From: Flavimobilis sp052324925 | GTDB taxonomy: Bacteria; Actinomycetota; Actinomycetes; Actinomycetales; Cellulomonadaceae | Direction: 5' to 3' (one strand) | Length of the DNA: 64,000 nt | NCBI GenBank assembly: GCA_052324925.1 | Contig: JBQPRE010000003.1 | In this document: positions 34,617-43,424 of the stretch, piece after piece | Layout: every line of letters starts with the position of its first letter | How positions within the stretch are numbered: position 1 is the stretch's first letter | The notes under the pieces: model-generated | The model's database searches: none | What the model was told of the DNA's origin: nothing | Seen by the model: the letters and a program-made list of their open reading frames with translations, nothing else | Translations under genes and position numbers: made by a program

Positions 34617-37600
34617 ATGACCGTGTCGTCGTCGACCCCGTCGACCCCTCAGCACTCTCATCTCCCCAACGCATGGCGTACGGGTGCGCCCGTGGCGTCG
34701 GGCCTGTACGACCCCGCACGCGAGCACGACGCGTGCGGCGTGGCGTTCGTCGCGACGCTGCGTGGCACCCCCGGTCGCGACATCGTCGATGCCGGGCTCA
34801 CCGCCCTGCTCAACCTCGACCACCGTGGCGCCGTCGGCGCCGAGGAGGACTCGGGTGACGGTGCGGGAATCCTCACGCAGATGCCCGATGCGTTCTTCCG
34901 AGCCGTCGTGGACGCCCCGCTTCCGCCCGTCGGACACTATGCCGCGGGCATGGCGTTCCTGCCGCAGGCTCCGGCAGCTGCCGAGGCTGCGGTACGAGGG
35001 ATCGAGACGATCGCTCGCGCTGAGGGCCTCGATGTCATCGCGTGGCGTGACGTTCCCGTCACGGCGGGGCTCGTCGGCCCGACCGCGCGCGCCTCCATGC
35101 CGACGTTCCGCCACCTCGTCGTCGCCGACCACGCCCGCGTGCTCGAGGGGATCGCGCTCGACCGACTGACGTTCCGGCTGCGCAAGCGGGCCGAGCACGA
35201 GCTCGGCGTCTTCTTCGCCTCCCTCTCCTCGCGGACCCTCACGTACAAGGGCATGCTCACGACCGGCCAGCTCGAGCCGTTCTTCCCGGACCTCTCTGAC
35301 CCCCGGTTCGAGAGCCAGATCGCCCTCGTGCACTCGCGGTTCTCGACCAACACCTTCCCCTCTTGGCCGCTCGCTCAGCCGATGCGTCTTGTCGCGCACA
35401 ACGGTGAGATCAACACCGTGCGCGGCAACCGCAACTGGATGGCCGCGCGCGAGGGAACTCTCGCCTCGCCCGTCCTCGGCGACCTGGCGCCGCTCATGCC
35501 CGTGTGCGCACCGGGTGCGAGCGACTCGGCGAGCCTCGATGAGGTTCTCGAGCTGCTGCACCTCGGCGGACGTTCGCTCCCGCACGCGGTCATGATGATG
35601 ATTCCCGAGGCCTGGGAGAACAACGTCGGGATGGACCCTGCGCGCCGCGCGTTCTACGACTACCACGCCAACCTCATGGAGCCCTGGGACGGCCCGGCGA
35701 ACCTCTCGTTCACCGACGGCACGGTCGTCGGTGCGGTCCTTGACCGCAACGGTCTGCGTCCGGGCAGGTTCTGGGTGACGGACGACGGCCTCGTCGTGCT
35801 CGCCTCCGAGTCGGGCGTGCTCGACCTCGACCCGGCGTCCATCGTGCGCAAGGGGCGTCTCGAGCCGGGCCGCATGTTTCTCGTCGACACGGCTCAGGGC
35901 CGCATCGTCGAGGACGACGAGATCAAGGCGGAGCTGGCAGCCCAGGCACCCTACGCCCGGTGGATCGCCGACAACGAGGTGTTCCTCGACCAGCTGCCCG
36001 AGCGTGAGCACATCGCGCACTCGCCCGCCTCGGTGCTGCGTCGCCAGCGTGCGTTCGGGTTCACCCAGGAAGAGGTCCGGGTCATCCTCGGACCCATGGG
36101 CGCGACGGGCGCCGAACCGCTCGGCGCGATGGGGTCCGACACGCCCGTTGCGGTGCTCTCGGCACGTCCCCGGCTCATCTTCGACTACTTCACGCAGATG
36201 TTCGCCCAGGTGACCAACCCGCCGCTCGACGCGATCCGCGAGGAGCTCGTCACCTCGATCGCGGGGGCGATCGGCCCCGAGCCGAACCTCCTCGAGGAGA
36301 TCCCGGAACACGCACGCAAGCTCATCCTGCCCTTCCCCGTCATCGACAACGACCAGCTCGCCAAGATCGTCCGCATCGACCGGGACCCTCACCTGCGGGG
36401 CATCTTCAAGGCGGAGCGGGTGCGCGGTCTCTACCGCGTCGACGGCGGGGGCGCGGCGCTCGAGGCACGGCTCGACGAGATCTTCGAGCAGGTCGACGAC
36501 GCGATCGCCGCGGGCGCGAGCTTCATCGTGCTCTCCGACCGTGACGCCAACCATCACATGGCTGCGATCCCGTCGCTCCTGCTGACCTCGGCCGTCCACC
36601 ATCACCTCCTGCGCCGACGCACGCGGACCCAGGTGTCGCTCGTCGTCGAGGCGGGCGACGTGCGCGAGGTGCACCACGTGGCGCTGCACGTCGGCTACGG
36701 GGCCGCCGCGGTCAACCCGTACCTGGCGATGGAGACGGTCGAGCGCCTCGCCGAGGAAGGGCTCATCGAGGCCGACCCACAGGCAGCCGTCGCGAACGTC
36801 ATCAAGGCCCTCGGCAAGGGCGTGCTCAAGGTCATGAGCAAGATGGGCATCTCGACGATCCAGTCGTACCGAGGCGCGCAGACGTTCGAGGCCGTCGGGC
36901 TGTCGCAGGACCTCGTCGACCGATACTTCGCCGGCACGACCTCGCGGCTCGGCGGGGTTGGGCTCGACGTGCTGGCGGAGGAGGTTGCGGCGCGTCATCG
37001 CGCGGCCTACCCGGCATCGGGCAACCACCCTCCGCATGAGGACCTCGAGACGGGCGGCGAGTACCAGTGGCGCCGCGACGGCGAGGAGCATCTCTTCGAC
37101 CCCGAGACGGTCTTCCGCCTGCAGCACTCGACCCGCACGCGGCAGTTTGACGTCTTCCGCGAGTACACGCGTCGCATCGACGACCAGTCGAAGCGTTTGC
37201 TCACGCTGCGTGGCCTGCTCCGCTTCGCCCCGGACCGGGAGCCGGTTCCGCTCGACGAGGTCGAGCCGGTGAGCGAGATCGTCAAGCGCTTCAACACGGG
37301 GGCCATGTCCTACGGCTCGATCTCCGCCGAGACCCACGAGACGCTCGCCATCGCGATGAACACGCTCGGCGGCCGGTCGAACACGGGCGAGGGCGGCGAG
37401 GACGCTGAGCGGCTGCACGACCCGCTGCGCAGGTCGAAGGTCAAGCAGATCGCTTCCGGTCGCTTCGGCGTCACCTCGGAGTACCTGACGTTCGCGGACG
37501 ACATCCAGATCAAGCTCGCGCAGGGCGCCAAGCCTGGGGAGGGCGGTCAGCTCCCCGGTCACAAGGTGTACCCGTGGGTTGCGCGGACGCGACACTCGAC

Positions 37601-39212
37601 GCCCGGAGTCGGGCTCATCTCGCCTCCGCCGCACCACGACATCTACTCGATCGAGGACCTCGCGCAGCTCATCCACGACGCGAAGAACGCCAACCCTGCG
37701 GCGCGGATCCACGTCAAGCTGGTCTCGGAGTTCGGGGTCGGAACGGTGGCGGCAGGTGTCGCGAAGGCGCACTCCGACGTCGTCCTCATCTCAGGTCACG
37801 ACGGGGGCACGGGCGCGAGCCCGCTGACCTCGCTCAAGCACGCGGGCACCCCGTGGGAGATCGGTCTCGCCGAGACGCAGCAGACGCTCGTCCTCAACAA
37901 CCTGCGCGACCGCATCACCGTGCAGGTTGACGGCCAGCTGAAGACGGGGCGGGACGTGCTCGTCGCGGCGCTGCTCGGCGCCGAGGAGTACGGCTTCGCG
38001 ACCGCACCCATGGTCGTCTCGGGCTGCATCATGATGCGCGTGTGTCACCTCGACACGTGTCCGGTCGGCGTCGCGACCCAGAACCCAGAGCTGCGCAAGC
38101 GATTCACGGGCAAGCCGGAGTTCGTCGTCACGTTCTTCGAGTACCTTGCCGAAGAGGTGCGGGAGCACCTCGCGGCGCTCGGCTTCCGCACGGTGGACGA
38201 GGCGATCGGTCAGGTGCAGGTGCTCGACGCCCGGGCGGCGATCGACCACTGGAAGGCATCGGGGCTCGACCTGGGACCCGTGCTCGAGCGGCCTGCGCCG
38301 GTGGCCGGGTCCTCGCTGCGTCGGACGCAGGACCAGGACCACGGTCTTGACCGAGCGCTCGACCACGAGCTCGTGCGTCGTGCGGCACCCGCGCTCGAGC
38401 GTGGCGAGAAGGTCGGGATCTCGATGGACGTGCGCAACGTCAATCGCACGGTCGGCACGATGCTCGGTCATGAGGTGACCCGGCGCTACAGGGGCGAGGG
38501 CCTGCCTGATGACACGATCGAGGTGACCCTCACGGGTTCGGCCGGGCAGTCGCTCGGCGCATTCCTTCCGCGCGGCGTGACCTTGCGGTTGTGGGGCGAC
38601 GCGAACGACTACGTCGGCAAGGGCCTCTCAGGTGGCCGGATCGCGGTCCGTCCCCACGCCGCGTCTGTGCTCAGCGGTGACGACGTCATCGCGGGCAACG
38701 TCATCGGCTACGGGGCCACGTCCGGCGCGGCGTTCTTGCGTGGGCTCGTGGGTGAACGCTTCGCGGTCCGTAACTCGGGGGCGACTCTCGTCGCTGAGGG
38801 CGTCGGGGACCATGCGTGCGAGTACATGACGGGCGGAACCGTTCTCGTGCTCGGCCGGACGGGCCGCAACTTTGCTGCGGGCATGTCCGGCGGCACCGCC
38901 TACGTGCTCGATCTTCGTCCCGGCTCCGTCAACAAGGCGGCTCTCGCCAACCGTGAGCTCGCCCTCACCGCGCTCGACGACGCCGACATGCTTGTCGTCG
39001 CTGACCTCCTCGAGCAGCACGTCGCCGAAACGGGCTCGCCGCGCGCGGTGGACCTGCTCGCTGACCTACCTGCAGCTCGCGCCCGATTCACGCGCGTCCT
39101 GCCCACCGAGTACGCCCGGGTGCGAGACGCCCTGGCGAAGGCCGAGTCCGACGGGCTCGACCCGGGCGCCCCGGGCGTCTGGGAGAACATCTTGGAGGTG
39201 GCTCGTGGCTGA
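34617..39212 (+). CDS. gltB: Glutamate synthase, large (alpha) subunit
   Basis: Transfers the amide of glutamine to 2-oxoglutarate; the main ammonium-assimilation route together with glutamine synthetase. It has 1531 residues. The amidotransferase nucleophile is Cys40 (DACGVAF), exposed by removal of a 39-residue propeptide. The central and FMN-binding domains follow (SYGSISAETHETLA, GEGGEDAERL, GGTGASPLTS), then the [3Fe-4S] cysteines in CIMMRVCHLDTC and a C-terminal GXGXG beta-helix. The small subunit gene overlaps its end by eight bases. The ATG at 34617 is preceded by GAGGA. Confidence 0.96.
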   Translation: MTVSSSTPSTPQHSHLPNAWRTGAPVASGLYDPAREHDACGVAFVATLRGTPGRDIVDAGLTALLNLDHRGAVGAEEDSGDGAGILTQMPDAFFRAVVDAPLPPVGHYAAGMAFLPQAPAAAEAAVRGIETIARAEGLDVIAWRDVPVTAGLVGPTARASMPTFRHLVVADHARVLEGIALDRLTFRLRKRAEHELGVFFASLSSRTLTYKGMLTTGQLEPFFPDLSDPRFESQIALVHSRFSTNTFPSWPLAQPMRLVAHNGEINTVRGNRNWMAAREGTLASPVLGDLAPLMPVCAPGASDSASLDEVLELLHLGGRSLPHAVMMMIPEAWENNVGMDPARRAFYDYHANLMEPWDGPANLSFTDGTVVGAVLDRNGLRPGRFWVTDDGLVVLASESGVLDLDPASIVRKGRLEPGRMFLVDTAQGRIVEDDEIKAELAAQAPYARWIADNEVFLDQLPEREHIAHSPASVLRRQRAFGFTQEEVRVILGPMGATGAEPLGAMGSDTPVAVLSARPRLIFDYFTQMFAQVTNPPLDAIREELVTSIAGAIGPEPNLLEEIPEHARKLILPFPVIDNDQLAKIVRIDRDPHLRGIFKAERVRGLYRVDGGGAALEARLDEIFEQVDDAIAAGASFIVLSDRDANHHMAAIPSLLLTSAVHHHLLRRRTRTQVSLVVEAGDVREVHHVALHVGYGAAAVNPYLAMETVERLAEEGLIEADPQAAVANVIKALGKGVLKVMSKMGISTIQSYRGAQTFEAVGLSQDLVDRYFAGTTSRLGGVGLDVLAEEVAARHRAAYPASGNHPPHEDLETGGEYQWRRDGEEHLFDPETVFRLQHSTRTRQFDVFREYTRRIDDQSKRLLTLRGLLRFAPDREPVPLDEVEPVSEIVKRFNTGAMSYGSISAETHETLAIAMNTLGGRSNTGEGGEDAERLHDPLRRSKVKQIASGRFGVTSEYLTFADDIQIKLAQGAKPGEGGQLPGHKVYPWVARTRHSTPGVGLISPPPHHDIYSIEDLAQLIHDAKNANPAARIHVKLVSEFGVGTVAAGVAKAHSDVVLISGHDGGTGASPLTSLKHAGTPWEIGLAETQQTLVLNNLRDRITVQVDGQLKTGRDVLVAALLGAEEYGFATAPMVVSGCIMMRVCHLDTCPVGVATQNPELRKRFTGKPEFVVTFFEYLAEEVREHLAALGFRTVDEAIGQVQVLDARAAIDHWKASGLDLGPVLERPAPVAGSSLRRTQDQDHGLDRALDHELVRRAAPALERGEKVGISMDVRNVNRTVGTMLGHEVTRRYRGEGLPDDTIEVTLTGSAGQSLGAFLPRGVTLRLWGDANDYVGKGLSGGRIAVRPHAASVLSGDDVIAGNVIGYGATSGAAFLRGLVGERFAVRNSGATLVAEGVGDHACEYMTGGTVLVLGRTGRNFAAGMSGGTAYVLDLRPGSVNKAALANRELALTALDDADMLVVADLLEQHVAETGSPRAVDLLADLPAARARFTRVLPTEYARVRDALAKAESDGLDPGAPGVWENILEVARG

Positions 39213-40680
39213 CCCCCGCGGTTTCCTGAAGGTCCGGGAGCGCGAGCTCCCGGCGGACCGACCCGTGGCTGTTCGTCTCATGGACTGGCGTGAGGTTCAT
39301 GAGTACCGGGCCAAGAACCCCGACGACCAGCAGATGCTGCGCCGCCAGGCGGGCCGCTGCATGGATTGCGGCGTGCCGTTCTGCCACCAGGGTTGCCCAT
39401 TGGGCAACCTCATCCCGGAGTGGAACGACCTCGTCCGGCGGGGTCGGTACGACGAGGCCGCGGAGCGCCTGCACGCGACGAACAACTTCCCGGAGTTCAC
39501 GGGCCGCATCTGCCCGGCCCCGTGCGAGTCGTCGTGCGTCCTGGGCATCAACCAGGACCCGGTGACCATCAAGTCGGTCGAGGTCTCGATCATCGACGAG
39601 GCGTTCGCTCGCGGGCTCGTGCAACCGGTCGTCCCGCAGCGGCTGACCGGGCAGACGGTCGCAGTGGTCGGCTCGGGGCCGGCGGGCCTCGCGGCGGCGC
39701 AGCAGCTCACACGCGTGGGCCACACGGTCGTCGTCTTTGAACGGGATGACGAGCCGGGCGGACTTCTGCGCTACGGAGTGCCCGACTTCAAGCTCGAGAA
39801 GATCCACATCGAGCGACGTATCGAGCAGATGCTGGGCGAGGGCACGCGCTTCCGGTGCGGTGTGGCCGTCGGTACTGACCTCACCTGGGACGAGCTCCAT
39901 TCGCGCTACGACGCGGTCGTGGTCGCCACGGGTGCCACCGTCCCGCGTGAGCTTCCGGTCCCGGGTGCGGACCTGCACGGGGTGCATCACGCGATGGACT
40001 ACCTCCACCAGGGGAACGAGGCTGCCGGGGGGCGTGTCGTTCCGGATCAGATCACGGCGACGGGTAAGCACGTCATCGTCATCGGGGGAGGGGACACGGG
40101 GTCGGACTGCGTCGGTACCGCCCTGCGTCAAGGTGCCGCCTACGTGACGACGCTCGCGATCGGGCAGCAGCCGCCCACCCAGCGTCCGACGCACCAGCCG
40201 TGGCCGACGACGCCGACGCTCTTCGAGGTGTCGTCGTCTCACGCCGAGGGAGGCGAGCGGTCCTACCTCGCGTCGACCGTCGAGCTGCAGGGTGATCCGC
40301 ACGGGAACGTCACCGGCCTGGTCGTGGCGACAACCGAGCTGCGTGCCGACGGTCGTCGTCTTCCGACTGCGGGAACCGAGCGGATCATCCCGGCGGACCT
40401 CGTGCTCATCGCGATGGGCTTCACGGGCCCTGAGACGGACGCGCTCCGAGAGCAGACCGGGATCGACGTCACGGGCCGTGGGCTCGTGGCCCGCGGGGAC
40501 GACTACGCCACGAGCGTCCCCGGGGTCTTTGTCGCTGGTGACGCGGGCCGCGGGCAGTCGCTCGTCGTCTGGGCGATCGCCGAGGGCCGCGCTGCGGCCG
40601 CCTCCGTGGACGCGTATCTGCAAGGCGTGACCGAGCTGCCGTCGCCCGTCAGGGCCTCGGACCTCGCATTGCGGGCCTGA
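39205..40680 (+). CDS. gltD: Glutamate synthase, small (beta) subunit
   Basis: The FAD flavoprotein that oxidises NADPH and passes electrons through Fe-S clusters to GltB. It has 491 residues. Cysteine clusters CMDCGVPFCHQGC and CPAPCESSC lie in the N-terminal domain; the FAD site is VVGSGPAGLAAAQQL and the NADPH site VIGGGDTGSDC. GTG 39205 lies inside gltB, with GGAGG seven bases upstream, so the two are co-translated. A perfect hairpin begins directly after the stop. Confidence 0.96.
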   Translation: MADPRGFLKVRERELPADRPVAVRLMDWREVHEYRAKNPDDQQMLRRQAGRCMDCGVPFCHQGCPLGNLIPEWNDLVRRGRYDEAAERLHATNNFPEFTGRICPAPCESSCVLGINQDPVTIKSVEVSIIDEAFARGLVQPVVPQRLTGQTVAVVGSGPAGLAAAQQLTRVGHTVVVFERDDEPGGLLRYGVPDFKLEKIHIERRIEQMLGEGTRFRCGVAVGTDLTWDELHSRYDAVVVATGATVPRELPVPGADLHGVHHAMDYLHQGNEAAGGRVVPDQITATGKHVIVIGGGDTGSDCVGTALRQGAAYVTTLAIGQQPPTQRPTHQPWPTTPTLFEVSSSHAEGGERSYLASTVELQGDPHGNVTGLVVATTELRADGRRLPTAGTERIIPADLVLIAMGFTGPETDALREQTGIDVTGRGLVARGDDYATSVPGVFVAGDAGRGQSLVVWAIAEGRAAAASVDAYLQGVTELPSPVRASDLALRA

Positions 40681-40718
40681 GATGATCGGCCCTGGGCCTC
40701 AGCCCGGGGCCGATCATC
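40681..40718 (+). terminator. Hairpin terminator of gltBD
   Basis: A perfect 12-bp stem (GATGATCGGCCC, 40681-40692, with 40707-40718) has a further GGGC/GCCC inner stem. It starts at the base after the gltD stop. Confidence 0.88.
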
Positions 40719-40806
40719 ACACCTGTTCTCCCACGACGACGGATGTCACACTGATCGGGGTCGTTCCGAGCGACAGACGTCCTACAACCCACCTCCCCAC
40801 GTGAAC

Positions 40807-40812
40807 TAGGCT
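40807..40812 (+). promoter_or_regulatory. -10 box of a leaderless-type promoter (pyk)
   Basis: TAGGCT ends 7 nt before the ATG at 40820. Confidence 0.6.
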
Positions 40813-40819
40813 TGGAGCC

Positions 40820-42250
40820 ATGCGCAGAGCGAAGATTGTTTGCACCATCGGTCCCGCGACCGCCTCCGCGGACCAGATCCAGAACCTCGTCGACGCCGGC
40901 ATGGACGTCGCCCGAATCAACCGGAGCCATGGCGCTCCTGACGAGCACGAGCTCGTCTACCACAACGTGCGGGCGGCAGCGGCGTCCGCCAACCGCCCCG
41001 TCGCGGTGCTCGTCGACCTTCAGGGCCCCAAGATCCGTCTGGGCAAGTTCGAGAAGGACGAGAAGTACTGGCTGAACGAGGGTGACACCTTCACGATCAC
41101 GACGGACGACGTCGTGGGCACGAAGGAGCTCGTCTCGACGACCCACAAGGGTCTTCCGGGCGATGCCCGCGTGGGTGACCCCATGCTCATCGACGATGGT
41201 CGCGTGCTCGTGCGCATCGTCGAGGTGGACGGACCGCGTGTCATCACGCGTGTCGAGGTCGCCGGTCCCGTCTCCAACAACAAGGGCATCAACCTGCCCG
41301 GCGTCGCCGTCTCGGTCCCCGCTCTCTCTGAGAAGGACCGTGAAGACCTCCGCTGGGCCATCCGCCTCGGCGCGGACATCATCGCCTTGTCGTTCGTCCG
41401 CAACGCGGCCGACTACGACGACGTCCGGGCCATCATGGAAGAAGAGGGCCGGATCCTCCCGGTCATCGCGAAGGTCGAGAAGCCGCAGGCCGTCGACAAC
41501 CTCGAAGAGATCATCGACGCCTTCGACGGCATCATGGTCGCCCGTGGCGACCTCGGCGTCGAGCTTCCGCTCGAGCAGGTCCCGCTCGTCCAGAAGCGCG
41601 CCGTCGAGCTCGCACGTCGTAACGCCAAGCCGGTCATCGTGGCCACGCAGGTGCTCGAGTCGATGATCTCGGCGCCGCGTCCGACGCGTGCCGAGGCCTC
41701 TGACTGCGCCAACGCCGTTCTCGACGGTGCTGACGCTGTCATGCTCTCCGGTGAGACGTCGGTCGGTGACTACCCGATCGAGTCGGTCCGCACGATGGCC
41801 CGCATCATCGAGACCACCGAGCAGCACGGCCGTGAGCGCATCGCGCCCCTCGGCTCGACCCCGCACACGCGTGGCGGTGCCATCACGCGTGCCGCTGCCG
41901 AGATCGGTGAGCGCGTCGGCGTCAAGTACCTGGCGACGTTCACGCAGTCGGGTGACTCGGCGCGGCGCATGTCGCGTCTGCGGTCGTCGATCCCGCTCAT
42001 CGCGTTCACGCCTGACGCGTCGGTCCGTAACGTTCTGGCGCTCAGCTGGGGCGTTCAGGTCGAGCTCGTCGACCAGGTCGCGAACACCGACGCGATGGTT
42101 CAGCTCGTCGACCAGACGCTGCGTTCGACGGACCTCGTCGAGGACGGCGACTACGTCGTCGTCGTCTCGGGTGCGCCGGTCGGTGTCATCGGTTCGACGA
42201 ACAACATCACGGTTCACAAGATCGGTGAGGCGACGGGCCGTATCGCCTGA
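40820..42250 (+). CDS. pyk: Pyruvate kinase
   Basis: Last step of glycolysis: phosphoenolpyruvate plus ADP to pyruvate plus ATP. It has 476 residues. Seen are RRAKIVCTIGPA at the N-terminus, the ARINRSHG substrate motif, the catalytic-site strand PVIAKVEKPQAVDNLEEI, the MVARGDLGVELP metal site and the MLSGETSVGDYP segment, followed by the C-terminal regulatory domain. The start is supported by a -10 box 7 nt upstream. Placement close to pdtaR and polA matches the mycobacterial order. A 15-bp hairpin terminates it. Confidence 0.96.
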   Translation: MRRAKIVCTIGPATASADQIQNLVDAGMDVARINRSHGAPDEHELVYHNVRAAAASANRPVAVLVDLQGPKIRLGKFEKDEKYWLNEGDTFTITTDDVVGTKELVSTTHKGLPGDARVGDPMLIDDGRVLVRIVEVDGPRVITRVEVAGPVSNNKGINLPGVAVSVPALSEKDREDLRWAIRLGADIIALSFVRNAADYDDVRAIMEEEGRILPVIAKVEKPQAVDNLEEIIDAFDGIMVARGDLGVELPLEQVPLVQKRAVELARRNAKPVIVATQVLESMISAPRPTRAEASDCANAVLDGADAVMLSGETSVGDYPIESVRTMARIIETTEQHGRERIAPLGSTPHTRGGAITRAAAEIGERVGVKYLATFTQSGDSARRMSRLRSSIPLIAFTPDASVRNVLALSWGVQVELVDQVANTDAMVQLVDQTLRSTDLVEDGDYVVVVSGAPVGVIGSTNNITVHKIGEATGRIA

Positions 42251-42266
42251 CGTCTACCTCGTGACG

Positions 42267-42300
42267 CGCAGGGCCTCGGACTTCGGTCCGGGGCCCTGCG
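42267..42300 (+). terminator. Hairpin terminator of pyk
   Basis: The 15-bp arms (42267-42281 with 42286-42300, one G-T pair) are closed by a TTCG tetraloop. The following 42301-42389 shows nothing clear. Confidence 0.88.
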
Positions 42301-42389
42301 GTCGTTCTGAGTCCGTCCGCGTGCGTCGACGTCACCGCGGCCCACGTGCGCCTGGGGACGCCGCGGCGCCCCGATCTCGCAGCATGACA

Positions 42390-42423
42390 GAGGCCCGAAC
42401 CTCCGCGAGGAGGTTCGGGCCTC
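42390..42423 (-). terminator. Hairpin terminator of the tRNA gene
   Basis: A perfect 15-bp stem (42390-42404 with 42409-42423) with a GCGA loop lies 26 nt beyond the tRNA 3' end. Confidence 0.8.
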
Positions 42424-42449
42424 AGTGATGTCGGACGACATCACAGGGG

Positions 42450-42523
42450 TGCCCCGAGTGGGATTCGAACCCACACTGGATCGGGTTTGAGCCGAACGCC
42501 TCTGCCAGTTGGGCTATCGGGGC
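42450..42523 (-). tRNA. tRNA with CAA anticodon (Leu by anticodon), short variable loop
   Basis: The 74-nt minus-strand sequence folds as a cloverleaf: a 7-bp acceptor stem GCCCCGA/TCGGGGC, discriminator A, a T-arm GTGGG-TTCGAAT-CCCAC and an anticodon loop CTCAAAC, giving CAA, which reads UUG (Leu). CCA is not encoded. The variable loop is only about 5 nt, whereas bacterial tRNA-Leu normally has a long variable arm. The D-stem has about three good pairs and the first pair of the anticodon stem is T-T. A TATGAT -10 box lies 12 nt upstream and a hairpin terminator follows, so it appears to be a single transcribed unit. Identity as Leu rests only on the anticodon. Confidence 0.85.
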
Positions 42524-42525
42524 CA

Positions 42526-42551
42526 GGGCGGACCTATCATAACGTCCGCCC
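42526..42551 (-). promoter_or_regulatory. tRNA promoter with -10 box inside an inverted repeat
   Basis: On the minus strand the -10 TATGAT covers 42541-42536. It is flanked by a perfect 8-bp inverted repeat (GGGCGGAC 42526-42533 and GTCCGCCC 42544-42551) that also spans the predicted transcript start. This could be an operator or a 5' hairpin. Confidence 0.6.
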
Positions 42552-42602
42552 GGAGGCCGCGTGCACTTCGAAGGGCCTGTCCCACACGCGACGTCGACCA
42601 CG

Positions 42603-42608
42603 TAGGAT
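42603..42608 (+). promoter_or_regulatory. -10 box of a leaderless-type promoter (pdtaR)
   Basis: TAGGAT ends 6 nt before the GTG at 42615. Confidence 0.6.
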
Positions 42609-42614
42609 GTGGGC

Positions 42615-43280
42615 GTGACCGAGAACGAGAAGAGCACCGAGAAGATCGAGCTGGACCTGCCTCCCCTCATTGAGATTGCAGAGGAGAAGCCCGCGTCCGT
42701 CGTTCGCGTCCGTCGTGCAGTCGTCGCTGAGGACGAGGCCCTCATCCGGATGGACGTCGTCGAGACGCTCCGTGAGGCGGGCTTCGACGTCGTCGGCGAG
42801 GCCGGTGACGGGGAGACTGCGGTCGCTCTTGCGATCGAGCACAAGCCCGACGTCGTCGTCATGGACGTCAAGATGCCCGAGCTTGACGGGATCTCGGCCG
42901 CTGAGCGCATCGCGAAGGCGCACGCTGCGCCCGTCGTGCTCCTCACGGCCTTCTCGCAGACCGAGCTGGTCGAGCGTGCGCGGGATGCTGGCGCGATGGC
43001 CTACGTCGTCAAGCCGTTCAGCCCTGCGGACCTGCTGCCGGCAGTTGAGATCGCGATCTCGCGGTACACGCAGATCTCTGCGCTTCAGGACGAGGTCGCC
43101 GACCTTCAGGAACGCTTCGAGACGCGCAAGCACGTCGACCGGGCCAAGGGCCTGCTCATGACCAAGATGGGCCTCTCAGAACCCGAGTCTTTCCGCTGGA
43201 TCCAGAAGACGTCGATGGACCGTCGCCTGACGATGCGTGAGGTCGCAGACGCCGTGATCGACCAGGTTGGCAAGGACTGA
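42615..43280 (+). CDS. pdtaR: Response regulator with ANTAR RNA-binding domain (PdtaR type)
   Basis: A two-component regulator of 221 residues. An unusual 35-residue acidic lead-in precedes a receiver domain with AEDEALIR, phospho-acceptor Asp84 in VVMDVKMPELDG, LTAFSQ and VVKPFSP. The C-terminal ANTAR domain (about 165-215: RAKGLLMTKMGLSEPESFRWIQKTS split by helices) binds paired hairpins in RNA and blocks terminators. In Mycobacterium, PdtaR (Rv1626) works with kinase PdtaS; no kinase gene is present here. The GTG at 42615 is chosen because a -10 box lies 6 nt upstream. Confidence 0.92.
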   Translation: MTENEKSTEKIELDLPPLIEIAEEKPASVVRVRRAVVAEDEALIRMDVVETLREAGFDVVGEAGDGETAVALAIEHKPDVVVMDVKMPELDGISAAERIAKAHAAPVVLLTAFSQTELVERARDAGAMAYVVKPFSPADLLPAVEIAISRYTQISALQDEVADLQERFETRKHVDRAKGLLMTKMGLSEPESFRWIQKTSMDRRLTMREVADAVIDQVGKD

Positions 43281-43287
43281 CGCACCT

Positions 43288-43325
43288 CTGCCCCGGGCTC
43301 GGCGTGGACGCCGCACCCGGGGCAG
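43288..43325 (+). terminator. Hairpin terminator of pdtaR
   Basis: CTGCCCCGGG (43288-43297) pairs with CCCGGGGCAG (43316-43325) and an inner CGGCG/CGCCG stem forms the apex. Confidence 0.85.
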
Positions 43326-43350
43326 TGTTGTGACCTGACCGTGACCTGGG

Positions 43351-43356
43351 TACATT
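43351..43356 (+). promoter_or_regulatory. -10 box for the GNAT gene
   Basis: TACATT predicts a leader of about 62 nt containing AAGGAGG before the ATG at 43425. Confidence 0.45.
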
Positions 43357-43424
43357 CAGTTCCGGCGGCCTTCGGGTCCGCACCGAAGATGGCTAGCAGG
43401 GGACACCGTGAAGGAGGTGCGTCG

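Noticed and set aside
34557..37772. Open frame of about 1070 codons on the minus strand
   Set aside because: It lies antisense to gltB, whose domains are clear. Long opposite-strand frames are expected where third positions are nearly all G or C, and its product is an Arg/Asp/His-rich mixture without motifs.
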